Below the pieces are notes generated by a model that was not told the origin of the DNA, did not search any database, and saw nothing but the letters and a program-made list of their open reading frames with translations. Positions 26,747-34,988 of a DNA stretch of 64,000 nt are shown piece by piece. Source of the DNA: Octadecabacter dasysiphoniae (GTDB taxonomy: Bacteria; Pseudomonadota; Alphaproteobacteria; Rhodobacterales; Rhodobacteraceae); the NCBI RefSeq assembly GCF_021532615.1, contig NZ_JAKGAQ010000001.1:1-64000 (forward strand), given 5' to 3'. A program made the position numbers and the translations under genes. Position 1 is the stretch's first letter. Every line of letters starts with the position of its first letter.

Positions 26747-27570
26747 TTGATCTTACAGTTTTGGCGAGCGCCGAGACTGACTTTCTAGTCACCTACTTTA
26801 CAATGCAGGCAGCGATCCAGTTTCCGTTCGCGATTTCGGGGTCTTATGCCGTTCACTTTCGCAACGCCGAAGGGTCGGGGTGCAACTTTGCGTTCCTAGC
26901 TCTCAGTGTCCAGTTTGTGGGGTTTTGGTTTGGCGGGATGTTGTCACCCGAGATCCTGACCTTGCTCGCGTTTGAGGCTCTGACGCTTTTCGTGATCTTC
27001 AAAATCGCCAAATCAAAGGAGCTGGTTCTGGTCTTTCCGTGGAGCGGCGTGGTGTTCAATTGTCTGTTACTGGTGTGCCTGATCATCTTTGGCACGCAGA
27101 ATATGTTGCCCTGGTTGGTCGCAATTTTCCTGTCGCGATTGGTGTTTTGCTTTTTGATTCTTGCGTATCTGCGGTTTCAAAACTCAAAGGTGTCGGATGT
27201 TAATGACACAGCACTTGGTCAGGATGACGCCCCCAACAATGTCCCCAGTTCGCGCCGGTTCTGGATCGTGTTCTTTCGCCAATTCGTCTTCATCAATGCG
27301 CGTTTCCTAGTGCCTGAACAGTTCTTGGCCATTGTCGCGATTGCCGGGCGGATCGCCCAAAACGCCTTTGTTTTCATCCTTTACCCCATCTTTCTGTTTG
27401 GCGATGTGGCGTCGATAGGGCTTGCTTTGGCCTATGGGGCCGCTTTTGGCGTCGTCACTGGCGGGGCAGTTTGGTTGGTCTCCGCCGAGCTGGTACCAAG
27501 CCTGATCATGTCGGTTCTGGTTGCATCATTGGTGGTTTTCGAAGTAAAGTCAGGGGGTCCCAAAAGGTAA
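26644..27570 (+). CDS. Flippase-like polytopic membrane protein
   Basis: The ATG at 26644 has a strong AAGGAG five bases upstream although it lies inside the preceding gene. The product, 308 residues, has eight to nine hydrophobic segments and a GRVTGLLIDLTVLASAETD start like Wzx/MVF-type flippases. A soluble loop near residue 190 is followed by further helices. It is shorter than typical Wzx (about 400-480), so either it is a compact variant or the C-terminus is truncated at the odd KSGGPKR end. It is placed where a repeat-unit flippase would be expected. Confidence 0.6.
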   Translation: MVHSLKSRIVGKRSAKGVVSFLVANFFGRVTGLLIDLTVLASAETDFLVTYFTMQAAIQFPFAISGSYAVHFRNAEGSGCNFAFLALSVQFVGFWFGGMLSPEILTLLAFEALTLFVIFKIAKSKELVLVFPWSGVVFNCLLLVCLIIFGTQNMLPWLVAIFLSRLVFCFLILAYLRFQNSKVSDVNDTALGQDDAPNNVPSSRRFWIVFFRQFVFINARFLVPEQFLAIVAIAGRIAQNAFVFILYPIFLFGDVASIGLALAYGAAFGVVTGGAVWLVSAELVPSLIMSVLVASLVVFEVKSGGPKR

Positions 27571-27709
27571 CGTAAGGTCAGTTTTGTGGCTTTGTTTTTT
27601 TTGGTTTAAAGTACTCGGGAATAGTGCCGGCTTTACGGGTTGATCTGATGTCGAGAATGTAGGGTTCGCAAGACGTCCTCTCATGGGACAAGCGTCAAGA
27701 GGATAAAAC

Positions 27710-28900
27710 TTGGTCATAATTGCCGCTCTGATCGCTGCGCTTTTTTATTGGGCGGCACGCAATATTACCTGCCATGCGCGTGTCCTTTCCCTCACGTTTT
27801 CAGTGCTGACCGGAACGGTCTTTGGTCTTCCACTTGCGACGATTTTCCTCGGCAAGGGGATCTGCCTGATTCTGACGATCCTTGTAGATGTCATGTTGAC
27901 GCGGCGAATGGTGATTCCCGCAATCGTTTTCAAACGTCCGCAAGCGTATTTCGCTTTGTGCCTGGTTGGTCTGCTGCCCGGTATGGTTCTCGGGGTTGCA
28001 GCAGGGCACAGCGCGCAAGACATATCCGTTGCGCTTTTTCTCGTGATATCGCCCATTTTCGGATACGTTCTTGGGATTGCGACACCAAATCAACCGGTCT
28101 TGCGCGAAAGCTGGGTGAACGTTCTAATTCTGACTGTCCCGCTTATATTCCTGCTGTTTCAAGGGTTCGCGTTGAATCTTGAACGGCTTGTGTTCGGGTC
28201 CATCGCAGTCGGTGGGCTTTATGGGCATATTCTTTTCCTAATTGTGGCGGTCTCTGCTCTGTCCGGCCCCAAGCGTTGGTTTTTGTTGGGGATCAGCTTT
28301 TACGACGTGATCTATGGCGGGTCGCGCCGATATCTGTTGCCAGTTGCCGGATTTGTGGTCTACTATTTCCTGGCCGGAGGCGAGCAAACCCGAAAAGTGA
28401 TCCGGTCACGAAATACGTTTATCAGGGTCGGCCTTGTTATCCTCGGTGCGGTTGCCGTTGGTTTGGTCGCCATTGTCCGGCCGGACATCTTCGTCGCCGA
28501 TGTGCGTGGCGTCGGTTACCGGGTCGTACAGAATGCGATCTTCTGGGAATATATGGATACCCCGCTGACGTGGGCGGCGGGGCTAGGGGCGGGTTACAGT
28601 TCGCTCGAGCAATATTCTGCCACATGGTACGAAGACTTCGGACCGCGGCTTCACAGCTATTATTACTCGATTCTTATGAATTTCGGGATTTTGGGACTGG
28701 TGCTTTCGGTGCTGCCTCTGACGCTTCGGTTTCGTATTTTCATCACAAGCGGCCACATCGGTTTTGCAGTGTTTTCGCTTGGTTGGATCATCAGCGGGCA
28801 GTTTGACACGCCGCCCGATGGTTTCTGGGTGATTGGGTGGTTGGTTGGATATTGCGAGCGTATCGGAGTGAATTCGGGGCAGGATTCGAGAAATAGCTAG
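27710..28900 (+). CDS. O-antigen-polymerase-like membrane protein (Wzy-like)
   Basis: A 396-residue protein with about ten membrane segments and one large loop (about 265-320: RPDIFVADVRGVGYRVVQNA, GLGAGYSSLEQY, HSYYYSILMNFGILGLVL). This loop pattern, with a histidine and G-x-G before HSYY, is that of Wzy/WaaL-type polymerases and ligases. The start is TTG 27710 with GAGGA upstream. It would polymerise exopolysaccharide repeats in the periplasmic leaflet. The spacer before it (27571-27709) is AT-rich and may carry its own promoter. Confidence 0.7.
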   Translation: MVIIAALIAALFYWAARNITCHARVLSLTFSVLTGTVFGLPLATIFLGKGICLILTILVDVMLTRRMVIPAIVFKRPQAYFALCLVGLLPGMVLGVAAGHSAQDISVALFLVISPIFGYVLGIATPNQPVLRESWVNVLILTVPLIFLLFQGFALNLERLVFGSIAVGGLYGHILFLIVAVSALSGPKRWFLLGISFYDVIYGGSRRYLLPVAGFVVYYFLAGGEQTRKVIRSRNTFIRVGLVILGAVAVGLVAIVRPDIFVADVRGVGYRVVQNAIFWEYMDTPLTWAAGLGAGYSSLEQYSATWYEDFGPRLHSYYYSILMNFGILGLVLSVLPLTLRFRIFITSGHIGFAVFSLGWIISGQFDTPPDGFWVIGWLVGYCERIGVNSGQDSRNS

Positions 28901-29054
28901 CGCCGACACCACCCCACTGTTTCTGATCCATTCATCAATGGAGCAATTTGGTTAATTTATCCATCAACAGCTTGGTGAATTTACGCTCTAATCGCTTATC
29001 GTATTGACTCCATCTATCCGACTTTTATATTTTTCGCTTCAAGGGGTATAATTC

Positions 29055-29975
29055 ATGCGACATAGGATACTATTCACAGGTGCCAATGGACGATTGGGGC
29101 GGGTGCTTCATTATCACTCTGACGCGTTTGTAGATGTAGGCCTAAAACCACTCTTTCAGTCACGACGTTTGGAGTTGGGGCCCGAATGGGTGCAGTGGGA
29201 TGGTCAAGACCCCACCGGCTTGCGGGATGCTTTGAACGGTATTGATATTGTTGTGAATTTGATTGGCCGCACGCCAAAACCAGATGATGCGACCAACACT
29301 AACCTCACCGCCGAAATGGAAGAGGTTAACCATGGGCTGGCACTGCGCATTGCCGATATTGCTGAGGCCGCTGGCGTGAAAACATTTTTTGCGCTGTCAT
29401 CTTCTTCAATTTATGGCTCTGCTGTTCCGCCGCTTGATGAATCCCAAGATGGGATCCCGCTGGCCGAATACGGTGAAAGCAAAAAAGCGATGGAGCATGA
29501 GTTAGAATGTCGCACCGGCCCAATGACCTGTGTGTCATTGCGATTGGGCAATCTGGCTGGCTGTGATATGCTTTTGGGTAACGCCTTGAAAGCCAGTAAA
29601 ACAAACCAGCTTAAACTTGACCAATTTCCTTCTGGCTTCGGACCATTGCGATCATACATCGGGCCACGAGACTTTGCCTACCTGATCGCGCAACTGGCCC
29701 GCAAAGCCAAGGATGGTGTGTTTCTACCGCCTCGTTTAAACATCTGTTCAAGCACCCCGGTGAGAATGGATGCACTGCTGAAGGCGTGGAATGCGTCAGT
29801 GCCGGACCCAATTGAATGGGAGTACCGAAAAGCAACGGAGGCCGCGACCGAAATGGTTGCGCTAGACGCGGCTCTGTTAGATAGGGTTGCGCCAGAAACA
29901 ACGCGAGTATCGGAAGTAAAAGAGATGGTCGCGCAAGTCCTAGAAATTTTTCCGCCCAAGAGATTTCTCTCATGA
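29055..29975 (+). CDS. NAD-dependent epimerase/dehydratase (extended SDR)
   Basis: A 306-residue Rossmann protein: FTGANGRLGRVL holds the G-x-x-G-x-x-G NAD site, SSSSIYGSAVPP the active serine strand, and YGESK the Y-x-x-x-K catalytic pair. It is likely to modify a nucleotide sugar for the polysaccharide. It overlaps the priming transferase gene by four bases. The 150-base gap upstream separates it from the polymerase gene and may hold a promoter. Confidence 0.8.
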   Translation: MRHRILFTGANGRLGRVLHYHSDAFVDVGLKPLFQSRRLELGPEWVQWDGQDPTGLRDALNGIDIVVNLIGRTPKPDDATNTNLTAEMEEVNHGLALRIADIAEAAGVKTFFALSSSSIYGSAVPPLDESQDGIPLAEYGESKKAMEHELECRTGPMTCVSLRLGNLAGCDMLLGNALKASKTNQLKLDQFPSGFGPLRSYIGPRDFAYLIAQLARKAKDGVFLPPRLNICSSTPVRMDALLKAWNASVPDPIEWEYRKATEAATEMVALDAALLDRVAPETTRVSEVKEMVAQVLEIFPPKRFLS

Positions 29976-30643
29976 AACACAAGTCTTCCGCGGGCTACAC
30001 AGGTAAGCGTTTTTTTGACCTCTTTGTCGTTCTAGTCTCGGGCATTGTTACGTTGCCGGCCATCCTGATGGGTGCAGGGGTGATGGCGCTTCGCAAAGAG
30101 TTTCCGATTTTCTACATTTCCGAGCGGATGAAATCGGTCGATGAGCCTTTTGACCTGGTCAAGTTCCGAACCATGGAATCTCTTCCAGAATCCGAAGCCG
30201 ATAGCGGTGTGTCTGGCGGACATAAAGCGTCGCGCATCACCAAGACCGGGCATTTCTTGCGCGGCAAACGCTTGGATGAGGTACCACAACTATATAACGT
30301 CTTGCGCAATGAAATCAGCCTTGTTGGGCCGCGCCCGCCGCTGCACAGCTACACCGCAAGATTCCCCGAGATTTACTGCGAAGTCTTGAAATCGAAGCCG
30401 GGTATCACTGGGTTGGCGTCACTTGTGTTTCACCGAACAGAAGAACGCCTATTGGCGCAGGCCAACTCGACCGAAGAAACTGACCAAATTTATTCTACGC
30501 GCTGCATTCCGCGCAAAGCCAAAATTGACCTGATCTATCAGAAACGTGCGTCGGTCAGCACGGACCTTTATGTATTGTACCTAACGGCGGCAAAATTGAT
30601 GCCGTTACCCGGGCGTCGGGCGCGCCGGGTCCGCGGGCGCTGA
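29972..30643 (+). CDS. Priming sugar-phosphate transferase (bacterial sugar transferase family)
   Basis: A 223-residue small-type polyprenyl-phosphate hexose-1-phosphate transferase (PF02397). It has a single N-terminal hydrophobic segment (FFDLFVVLVSGIVTLPAIL), LVKFRTM, RLDEVPQLYNVLRNEISLVG, then PRPPL. It starts each repeat unit by linking sugar phosphate to undecaprenyl phosphate. Its tail is basic (GRRARRVRGR). As the last gene, it closes the exopolysaccharide cluster. Confidence 0.88.
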   Translation: MKHKSSAGYTGKRFFDLFVVLVSGIVTLPAILMGAGVMALRKEFPIFYISERMKSVDEPFDLVKFRTMESLPESEADSGVSGGHKASRITKTGHFLRGKRLDEVPQLYNVLRNEISLVGPRPPLHSYTARFPEIYCEVLKSKPGITGLASLVFHRTEERLLAQANSTEETDQIYSTRCIPRKAKIDLIYQKRASVSTDLYVLYLTAAKLMPLPGRRARRVRGR

Positions 30644-31190
30644 GAAGAGAAAATGAAACGCAGGGCGTTCCGGCACGAAGATTTTGCAGTCCCAGACGTC
30701 AGATTTTTGGAGTGTTTGTGTGTGTGTGTCAGAACTTATTGGTTGGGATTGATATGGTTGATTCTTTATCGCGTTTTATGAAGAGTATGTTGTCGTTGGA
30801 TTTTGATTAGAGTTCGGATCGGGCTGCATTTTTCTGGCGTTTGTTTTGTAGTGCTGGACAGCGTTTCCGATTGAACGAATTTTTGCGTCTTGGCCGATTG
30901 CGGTTTTAGTGATGTATGTTGCGTCTTTTTGATAATGGATTTGTGTGTTCCGATGATCAAGCTGGTGGCGTTTGACATGCGGGGGGCGTTACGTGTTGCA
31001 TTGGTGCTTGGGGGGGTAATCTCGCTTAGTAGCTTTGTTCTGGATGTGGGGTCTGAGCGGTCGATAGATGTGACTTTTTGCGATTGTAAAACGCGGAGCA
31101 ATATTGGTCCACAGAAACGGGCCCAAGATGCGGTTGTAGCGGATTAAAAGTCCGCCAGTTTGTGCCCTTCGTTTAAGCGGAGGGCGGGAG
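30644..31190. other. Intergenic stretch with strong G+T bias on the plus strand
   Basis: About 550 bases between the exopolysaccharide cluster and the IS21 remnant. The plus strand from about 30700 to 31030 is markedly rich in T and G (TGTTTGTGTGTGTGTGTC at 30712) and poor in C. No ORF has family features or codon quality. The last 60 bases probably belong to the IS21 left end. Confidence 0.4.
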
Positions 31191-31815
31191 ATGTATTCTG
31201 TGGATATTTTTAATCGTGTGCGTCGCGCGTGTTTGAAGGATGGCATGTCTGCGCGAGAAGCAGCGCGATATTTCATCAAGGACCGCAAGACGATTGCGAA
31301 GATGTTGCGTCATGCGTTTCCACCGGGAATATCGGCGCTCAGAAGCTCCGCGCCGTCCCACGCTTGATGGCTATGTTGGTATCATTGATGAGATTTTGCG
31401 GGCAGACAGAGCCCTGATCAAAAAGGAACGACGCACTGCAAAGCGCATCTTTCAGCGGTTGCGTGACGAGCATGGGTATGTGTGCAGCCTGACGACGGTG
31501 ACCTATTATGTGCGCGAGCAAGAGCGGCGACCCAAAGAGGTGTTTGTGCCTTTGTCGCTTCGTCCGGGCCATGCGCAGGTAGATTTTGGCGCGACGCTGG
31601 ATATAATTGGCGGCATGGAATGCAAGATCCATTTCTTTGTGATGAGCTTGCCGCATTCGGATGCGGTGTTTGCGAAGGAATATCCTGCCGAGACGACCGA
31701 GGCGTTCTGCGATGGTAATGCGTCAGCCTTTGCATTCTTCGGCGGCACCCCCCAATCCATTCTTTACGATAATACCAAGATCGCTGTGGCGCGCATTTTG
31801 GGGTGTCTGTTGAGG
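31191..31815 (+). pseudogene. istA: IS21-family transposase IstA, frameshifted and truncated
   Basis: MYSVDIFNRVRRACLKDGMS, then AREAARYFIKDRKTIAKMLR, is the IstA helix-turn-helix start. After HAFPPG the frame shifts (apparently one extra base near 31330) and continues YRRSEAPRRPTLDGYVGIID. The integrase part HAQVDFGATLDIIGG has the first DDE aspartate. The gene ends abruptly after KIAVARILG, losing the rest of IstA and all of IstB. Inactive remnant. Confidence 0.8.
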
Positions 31816-31947
31816 GTGAGATAGGCCACCTCGGGAGCCCTCGTGGCAGAGCGTGGAGAGGCCGAGGACGGCCACGGTATTGGACCTGACCTGTGCCCCA
31901 AGTTCCCTCCAGCTTTGGGCGGAGTCCTTGGGGTTAAATCTTTGGCG

Positions 31948-32762
31948 TTAGGCCGCCATCTTGTCCGTCGCCTTTCTCTGCAAAAGTTCCATCGGTGTCA
32001 GGTTGCCCAATGCTGAATGTGGTCTGCGCCAGTTGTAATCCTCTTGCCATTCTTCAAGCGTTTTGCGGGCATCGCGCAATGTGCCAAATAACGTTTTATT
32101 CAAACATTCGTCTCGAAGCTTGCCGTTGAGGCTTTTGATGACGCTGTTCTGCTGGGGCTTGCCCGGTGCGATATAGTGCCAATCGATACCCGTATCTTGA
32201 AGCCATTTGAGGATTGCCATGCTGGTGAATTCGGTACGGTTGTCCGACACAATCGTCTTTGGTATGCCGCGTTCGGCGATCACCTTGTCCAGTTCACGTG
32301 CGACGCGGCGACCAGACAGCGATGTGTCAGCCACCAGCACCAAGTTTTCACGACTAAAGTCACCAACGACTGCCAAGATGCGAAATCTGCGACCGTCTGT
32401 CAGCGCATCTAACACGAAGTCCACGCTCCAGCGTTGTTTGGGCCATCCGGCAGCGCCTACAGCTTCTCTTCACGGTAGATGCGCCTCACTTTCTTGTGGT
32501 TCACCTCAAAACCTTCTCGGGAGATCATCACGTGAATACGGCGGCAACCAAACCGACGCCGTTCACGCGACACGCGATTGATTGCATCTCGCAGTTCCAC
32601 ATCATCACCACGGCGCGACAGATATCGCACGGTTGACCGGTCAATCTGCAGCACATCACACGCCGCTGGCTCACACTGTGCGCTTCGCACAAGAGAACCA
32701 CCGCATTCCGCTTTGCCACGGGCGTCACCATTTTTTTGAATTGATGTCTCGCAGCATGGCAT
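31948..32762 (-). pseudogene. IS3-family OrfB transposase, interrupted and catalytically altered
   Basis: The first ORF (32457-32762; RFGCRRIHVMISREGF) stops after YREEKL. The second (31948-32424) resumes with [20 protein letters not shown], so some twenty residues between them are lost or shifted. In the rve domain the first Asp strand is present (VGDFSREN), but the motif that is normally DNGTEF reads DNRTEF. The normal IESFNG is VIKSLNG, replacing the catalytic Glu with Lys. The transposase must be dead. Confidence 0.8.
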
Positions 32763-32988
32763 TGTCCGACATTTGTTCTGCCAGCAGCTTCTTCAGCTTG
32801 CCGTTCTCGTCCTCCAAAGCCTGCAATCGCTTTGCGTCAGAAGGTTCCATCCCGCCATAAGTCGATTTACATTTGTAGAACGCCGCACAGCTGATCCCAT
32901 GCCGCCGATATACGTGGGCCGTCTTCTCACCGGAGTCCTGTTCCTTGATCATCGCAATGATCTGTTCGTCCGTAAATCGTGCCTTCAT
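32725..32988 (-). CDS. IS3-family OrfA (helix-turn-helix protein)
   Basis: An 87-residue protein: MKARFTDEQIIAMIKEQDSG, GISCAAFYKCKSTYGGME and a leucine-zipper tail (LQALEDENGKLKKLLAEQM). This is the standard OrfA of IS407/IS51-type elements and binds the IS ends. It overlaps OrfB's start, as expected for the frameshifted OrfAB transposase. The same protein is encoded at 19126-19389. Confidence 0.85.
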   Translation of the reverse strand: MKARFTDEQIIAMIKEQDSGEKTAHVYRRHGISCAAFYKCKSTYGGMEPSDAKRLQALEDENGKLKKLLAEQMSDNAMLRDINSKKW

Positions 32989-33055
32989 TTGTCCGTCCTT
33001 TTGCTGGCCGGACTCTACACAAATTTGGAGGAGTTGTAGGGGCGCAGGTCAAATC

Positions 33056-33190
33056 TCAAATATTAATTAAACCTAGAGAAACAGCTTTGACAGAAACAGC
33101 ATCAACCGATAACCCGGTCTCCGCGCTAATCCGACGGATTGACATGCCAGCATTCCATAATCTAACTATTTCCTGCTCTAACTTTTCCAT
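33056..33190 (-). CDS. GcrA-like helix-turn-helix mini-protein, 44 aa
   Basis: The ATG at 33190 has AAGGAG nine bases upstream. IVRLWNAGMSIRRISAETGL, then SVDAVSVKAVSLGLI, follows the GcrA N-terminal pattern (LW-x-G-x-S-x-x-I-A, then AV-x-x-K-x-x-x-LGL), the DNA-contacting part of this alphaproteobacterial cell-cycle and methylation-dependent sigma cofactor. The stop at 33056 is only five bases from the IS3 end, so the gene may have been cut by the insertion. A natural stand-alone mini-protein is also possible. Confidence 0.5.
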   Translation of the reverse strand: MEKLEQEIVRLWNAGMSIRRISAETGLSVDAVSVKAVSLGLINI

Positions 33191-33360
33191 TAAAGGTGCT
33201 CCTTATCCATGAAGAAAATAAAACAGTATGTTCATCTAATCAAGTGTTGATTCCACTTGATTTAGTCTTGATAGAGGATGTCTACAGCCTTCCGGTCTCG
33301 TGCTTTAAAACCGCGTCGATTGTGCAACCAAAAAACCGAAGCCTAATGATTGACCTGCCC

Positions 33361-33622
33361 CGTCTTTGTTGCACAAATCGCCCCTTGCGAAGATTCACTG
33401 TCTGAATCCAGCGTGCTAGCTGGCGGCTATGAGTAAATGGGCCCCTACGAAGTACAAGACCCGGAACTGGGCAGAGTATAACCTTTCGCTAAAGCAACGC
33501 GGACCGCTGTCGATCTGGTTTGATCCGGAGATGGTGTGGGAGGCCGTGCCTTCTGGCCGACGAGGACGTCAACAAGCCTATAGCGACGCGGTGATACAGG
33601 CCTGCCTGACCCTCAAAGTTGT
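33361..33622 (+). mobile_element. IS5-family transposase remnant, copy 2
   Basis: End sequence CTTTGTTGCACAAATCGCCC and the transposase start at 33429 (MSKWAPTKYKTRNWAEYN, then SIWFDPEMVWEAVPSGRRGR, VIQACLTLKVV). The frame is intact here, unlike copy 1 at 17163, but it is cut after LTLKVV at the join with IS21 repeats. Confidence 0.75.
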
Positions 33623-33626
33623 TGAA

Positions 33627-33771
33627 TGTCACTGAGAACTGACCCGGTAGCCCCATAAATTGTCACTGAGAATTGACCCATGTGAACACATTGCTCTGAC
33701 AGTTTTGTTCAGGGAGACATGGAGTGATCGACATGGGATTTTTGAGTGTCATTCGACGCTGGGCTGTCTGA
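33627..33771 (+). mobile_element. IS21-family left end with direct repeats and istA start
   Basis: TGTCACTGAGAACTGACCC at 33627-33645 and TGTCACTGAGAATTGACCC at 33661-33679 differ at one base and lie 34 bases apart, like the repeated transposase-binding sites of IS21-family ends. An istA-like start (MGFLSVIRRWAV) at 33733 stops after twelve codons. This is a separate IS21 from the one at 31191. Confidence 0.65.
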
Positions 33772-33850
33772 CGTCATCGCTTATGGAACCAAATAGAGCA
33801 ATTTGCTAAGAGAGGGTTTGTTGCTCATCGTAGCCAGTGAGGAGTGGAGG

Positions 33851-34105
33851 ATGAGAAAGACAACGAAGAGCCCTGGCGAGAAGATCGTCAAAGACATCAA
33901 GCGTGCAACGCGCAAGCACTATTCATCCGAGGAGAAGATCAGGATCGTGCTGGATGGGCTGCGCGGCGAGGACAGCATTGCTGAGCTGTGCCGCCGTGAA
34001 GGGACGAGAATGATGTTGGCCATGCGTCGAATTGGTGGATTTAGTCGCCAACCCGAGCACAGTCTCTGTCTAAATCAAGCTGTGGAGATATCTGTAAGGA
34101 GTTAA
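33851..34105 (+). pseudogene. IS3-family OrfA, N-terminal fragment
   Basis: MRKTTKSPGEKIVKDIKRAT, then RKHYSSEEKIRIVLDGLRGE and SIAELCRREG, is the start of a common alphaproteobacterial IS3 OrfA. Similarity ends at CRREG (about 34003) and the rest is unrelated. The complementary C-terminal half of this OrfA type is found at 9462-9644, far away. It is a different IS3 group from the element at 31887. Confidence 0.7.
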
Positions 34106-34229
34106 TGTCACTTATCCGTAAGAAACCCGCATACTTAGTCTTTTGTTAACCGAGACTAGTCAGTCTGATGATGCTCACGATCTGGGGACGTAGCGCGAAC
34201 GAGGGTTTTGAATGATAAAGGGACAAAGA

Positions 34230-34454
34230 ATGACCAACGGAATTGGACGGGCGCTTTGGGAAATCTACGAAGATGCAGTGAAGAGTATGCCAAACGAAAC
34301 TGATGCGGGCGTTGCTGGAGCGACACTCAAGTTCGTGGCAGCCTTTGAGCAAGAACTGGAAGCCGCAAAGATCGATATCTATTGCAAGTCAGCGCTTCAG
34401 GCTGAACAGAACAATCAAGCGATAATTCGCCAGAACCGGTTAAGTTCTGTTTAA
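34230..34454 (+). CDS. Module gene A, copy 2: conserved small protein, 74 aa
   Basis: MTNGIGRALWEIYEDAVKSM, then AGVAGATLKFVAAFEQELEA: soluble, acidic and helical. The start at 34230 follows AAGGGACAAAGA, matching the copy at 11000 in sequence and spacing. The in-frame ATG at 34212 is less likely. It is the first gene of a three-gene unit with genes at 34518 and 34710, repeated on the minus strand at 10350-11000. Function is unknown. The upstream shared words TTTTGTTAAC and GGGGACG suggest a conserved promoter. Confidence 0.7.
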   Translation: MTNGIGRALWEIYEDAVKSMPNETDAGVAGATLKFVAAFEQELEAAKIDIYCKSALQAEQNNQAIIRQNRLSSV

Positions 34455-34517
34455 CGTTTACGTCATGTTAACCACTTGGTCGTCTTTTGTTCCGGAACTG
34501 AGAATTGGAGTACAAAC

Positions 34518-34706
34518 ATGCCAAACAACATTAGCCAGTCACTCGTTGACCGAGCGCCTTACTTGAGGCCCATCCGGACCAACCACAGCTGTCCTGTTGA
34601 GCGCGACAGGCTGCTCTTAGCAATCAATGATGCGGACCAACTAGGTTTTGAGGCTACAAAGGCGGCTTTAATCAACCTGTTGCGACAACACGAGAGCGTG
34701 GCATAA
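34518..34706 (+). CDS. Module gene B, copy 2: conserved small protein, 62 aa
   Basis: MPNNISQSLVDRAPYLRPIR, then LLLAINDADQLGFEATKAAL: same length and pattern as the 10711 copy. The ATG at 34518 comes after TTGGAG. It is helix-rich and could be a small regulator or a partner for protein binding, but nothing shows which. It sits 63 bases after gene A and three bases before gene C. Confidence 0.7.
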   Translation: MPNNISQSLVDRAPYLRPIRTNHSCPVERDRLLLAINDADQLGFEATKAALINLLRQHESVA

Positions 34707-34709
34707 TTA

Positions 34710-34874
34710 GTGCGGCTGATTATCAGAATTTTCGTCTCCATATCGTTGCTAACGCTCGTGATCTTGTGGTTTGCGATACCGCTCAACTGGGTGATCTTAG
34801 CCTATCTGCTTGTCACTGGCATTCCCGCTATTGGCTCGCAAACCTTATCCTATCTTGAGTACCGAAAAAAGTGA
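34710..34874 (+). CDS. Module gene C, copy 2: small membrane protein, 54 aa
   Basis: GTG start at 34710, three bases after gene B's stop. The product has two hydrophobic segments (FVSISLLTLVILWFAIPL and WVILAYLLVTGIPAIG) joined by a short turn, and ends with the charged tail SYLEYRKK. Two short helices with a basic end resemble small membrane-acting proteins or hydrophobic toxins, but that is only a shape comparison. Its homologue at 10519 is frameshifted twice. Confidence 0.6.
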   Translation: MRLIIRIFVSISLLTLVILWFAIPLNWVILAYLLVTGIPAIGSQTLSYLEYRKK

Positions 34875-34962
34875 GTTAAACCCGCTCAATGACGCGCAAA
34901 ACTCCATTTTCCGCTTTTGAGCTACTGCTCTGTAGACTTGATAAGTAAACCGTATGACCGCT

Positions 34963-34988
34963 TTGGGCCGCCTGCAATAGCGGCCCAA
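34963..34988. terminator. Perfect 9-bp hairpin
   Basis: TTGGGCCGC (34963-34971), an eight-base loop, then GCGGCCCAA (34980-34988). It is GC-rich and about 90 bases after module gene C. There is no T run directly after it, so it may be a rho-independent-like terminator or a stabilising stem. Confidence 0.45.

Larger units (their letters stand above)
31887..33051 (-). mobile_element. IS3-family insertion sequence, full-length copy (about 1165 bp)
   Basis: Bounded by inverted ends TGACCTGTGCCCC (31887-31899) and GGGGCGCAGGTCA (33039-33051). It carries OrfA and a degenerate OrfB of the IS407/IS51 type. Flanks are IS21 debris on the left and a GcrA-like gene on the right; I see no target duplication, suggesting later rearrangement. 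A 711-bp right-hand portion is duplicated at 18742-19452. Confidence 0.85.
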
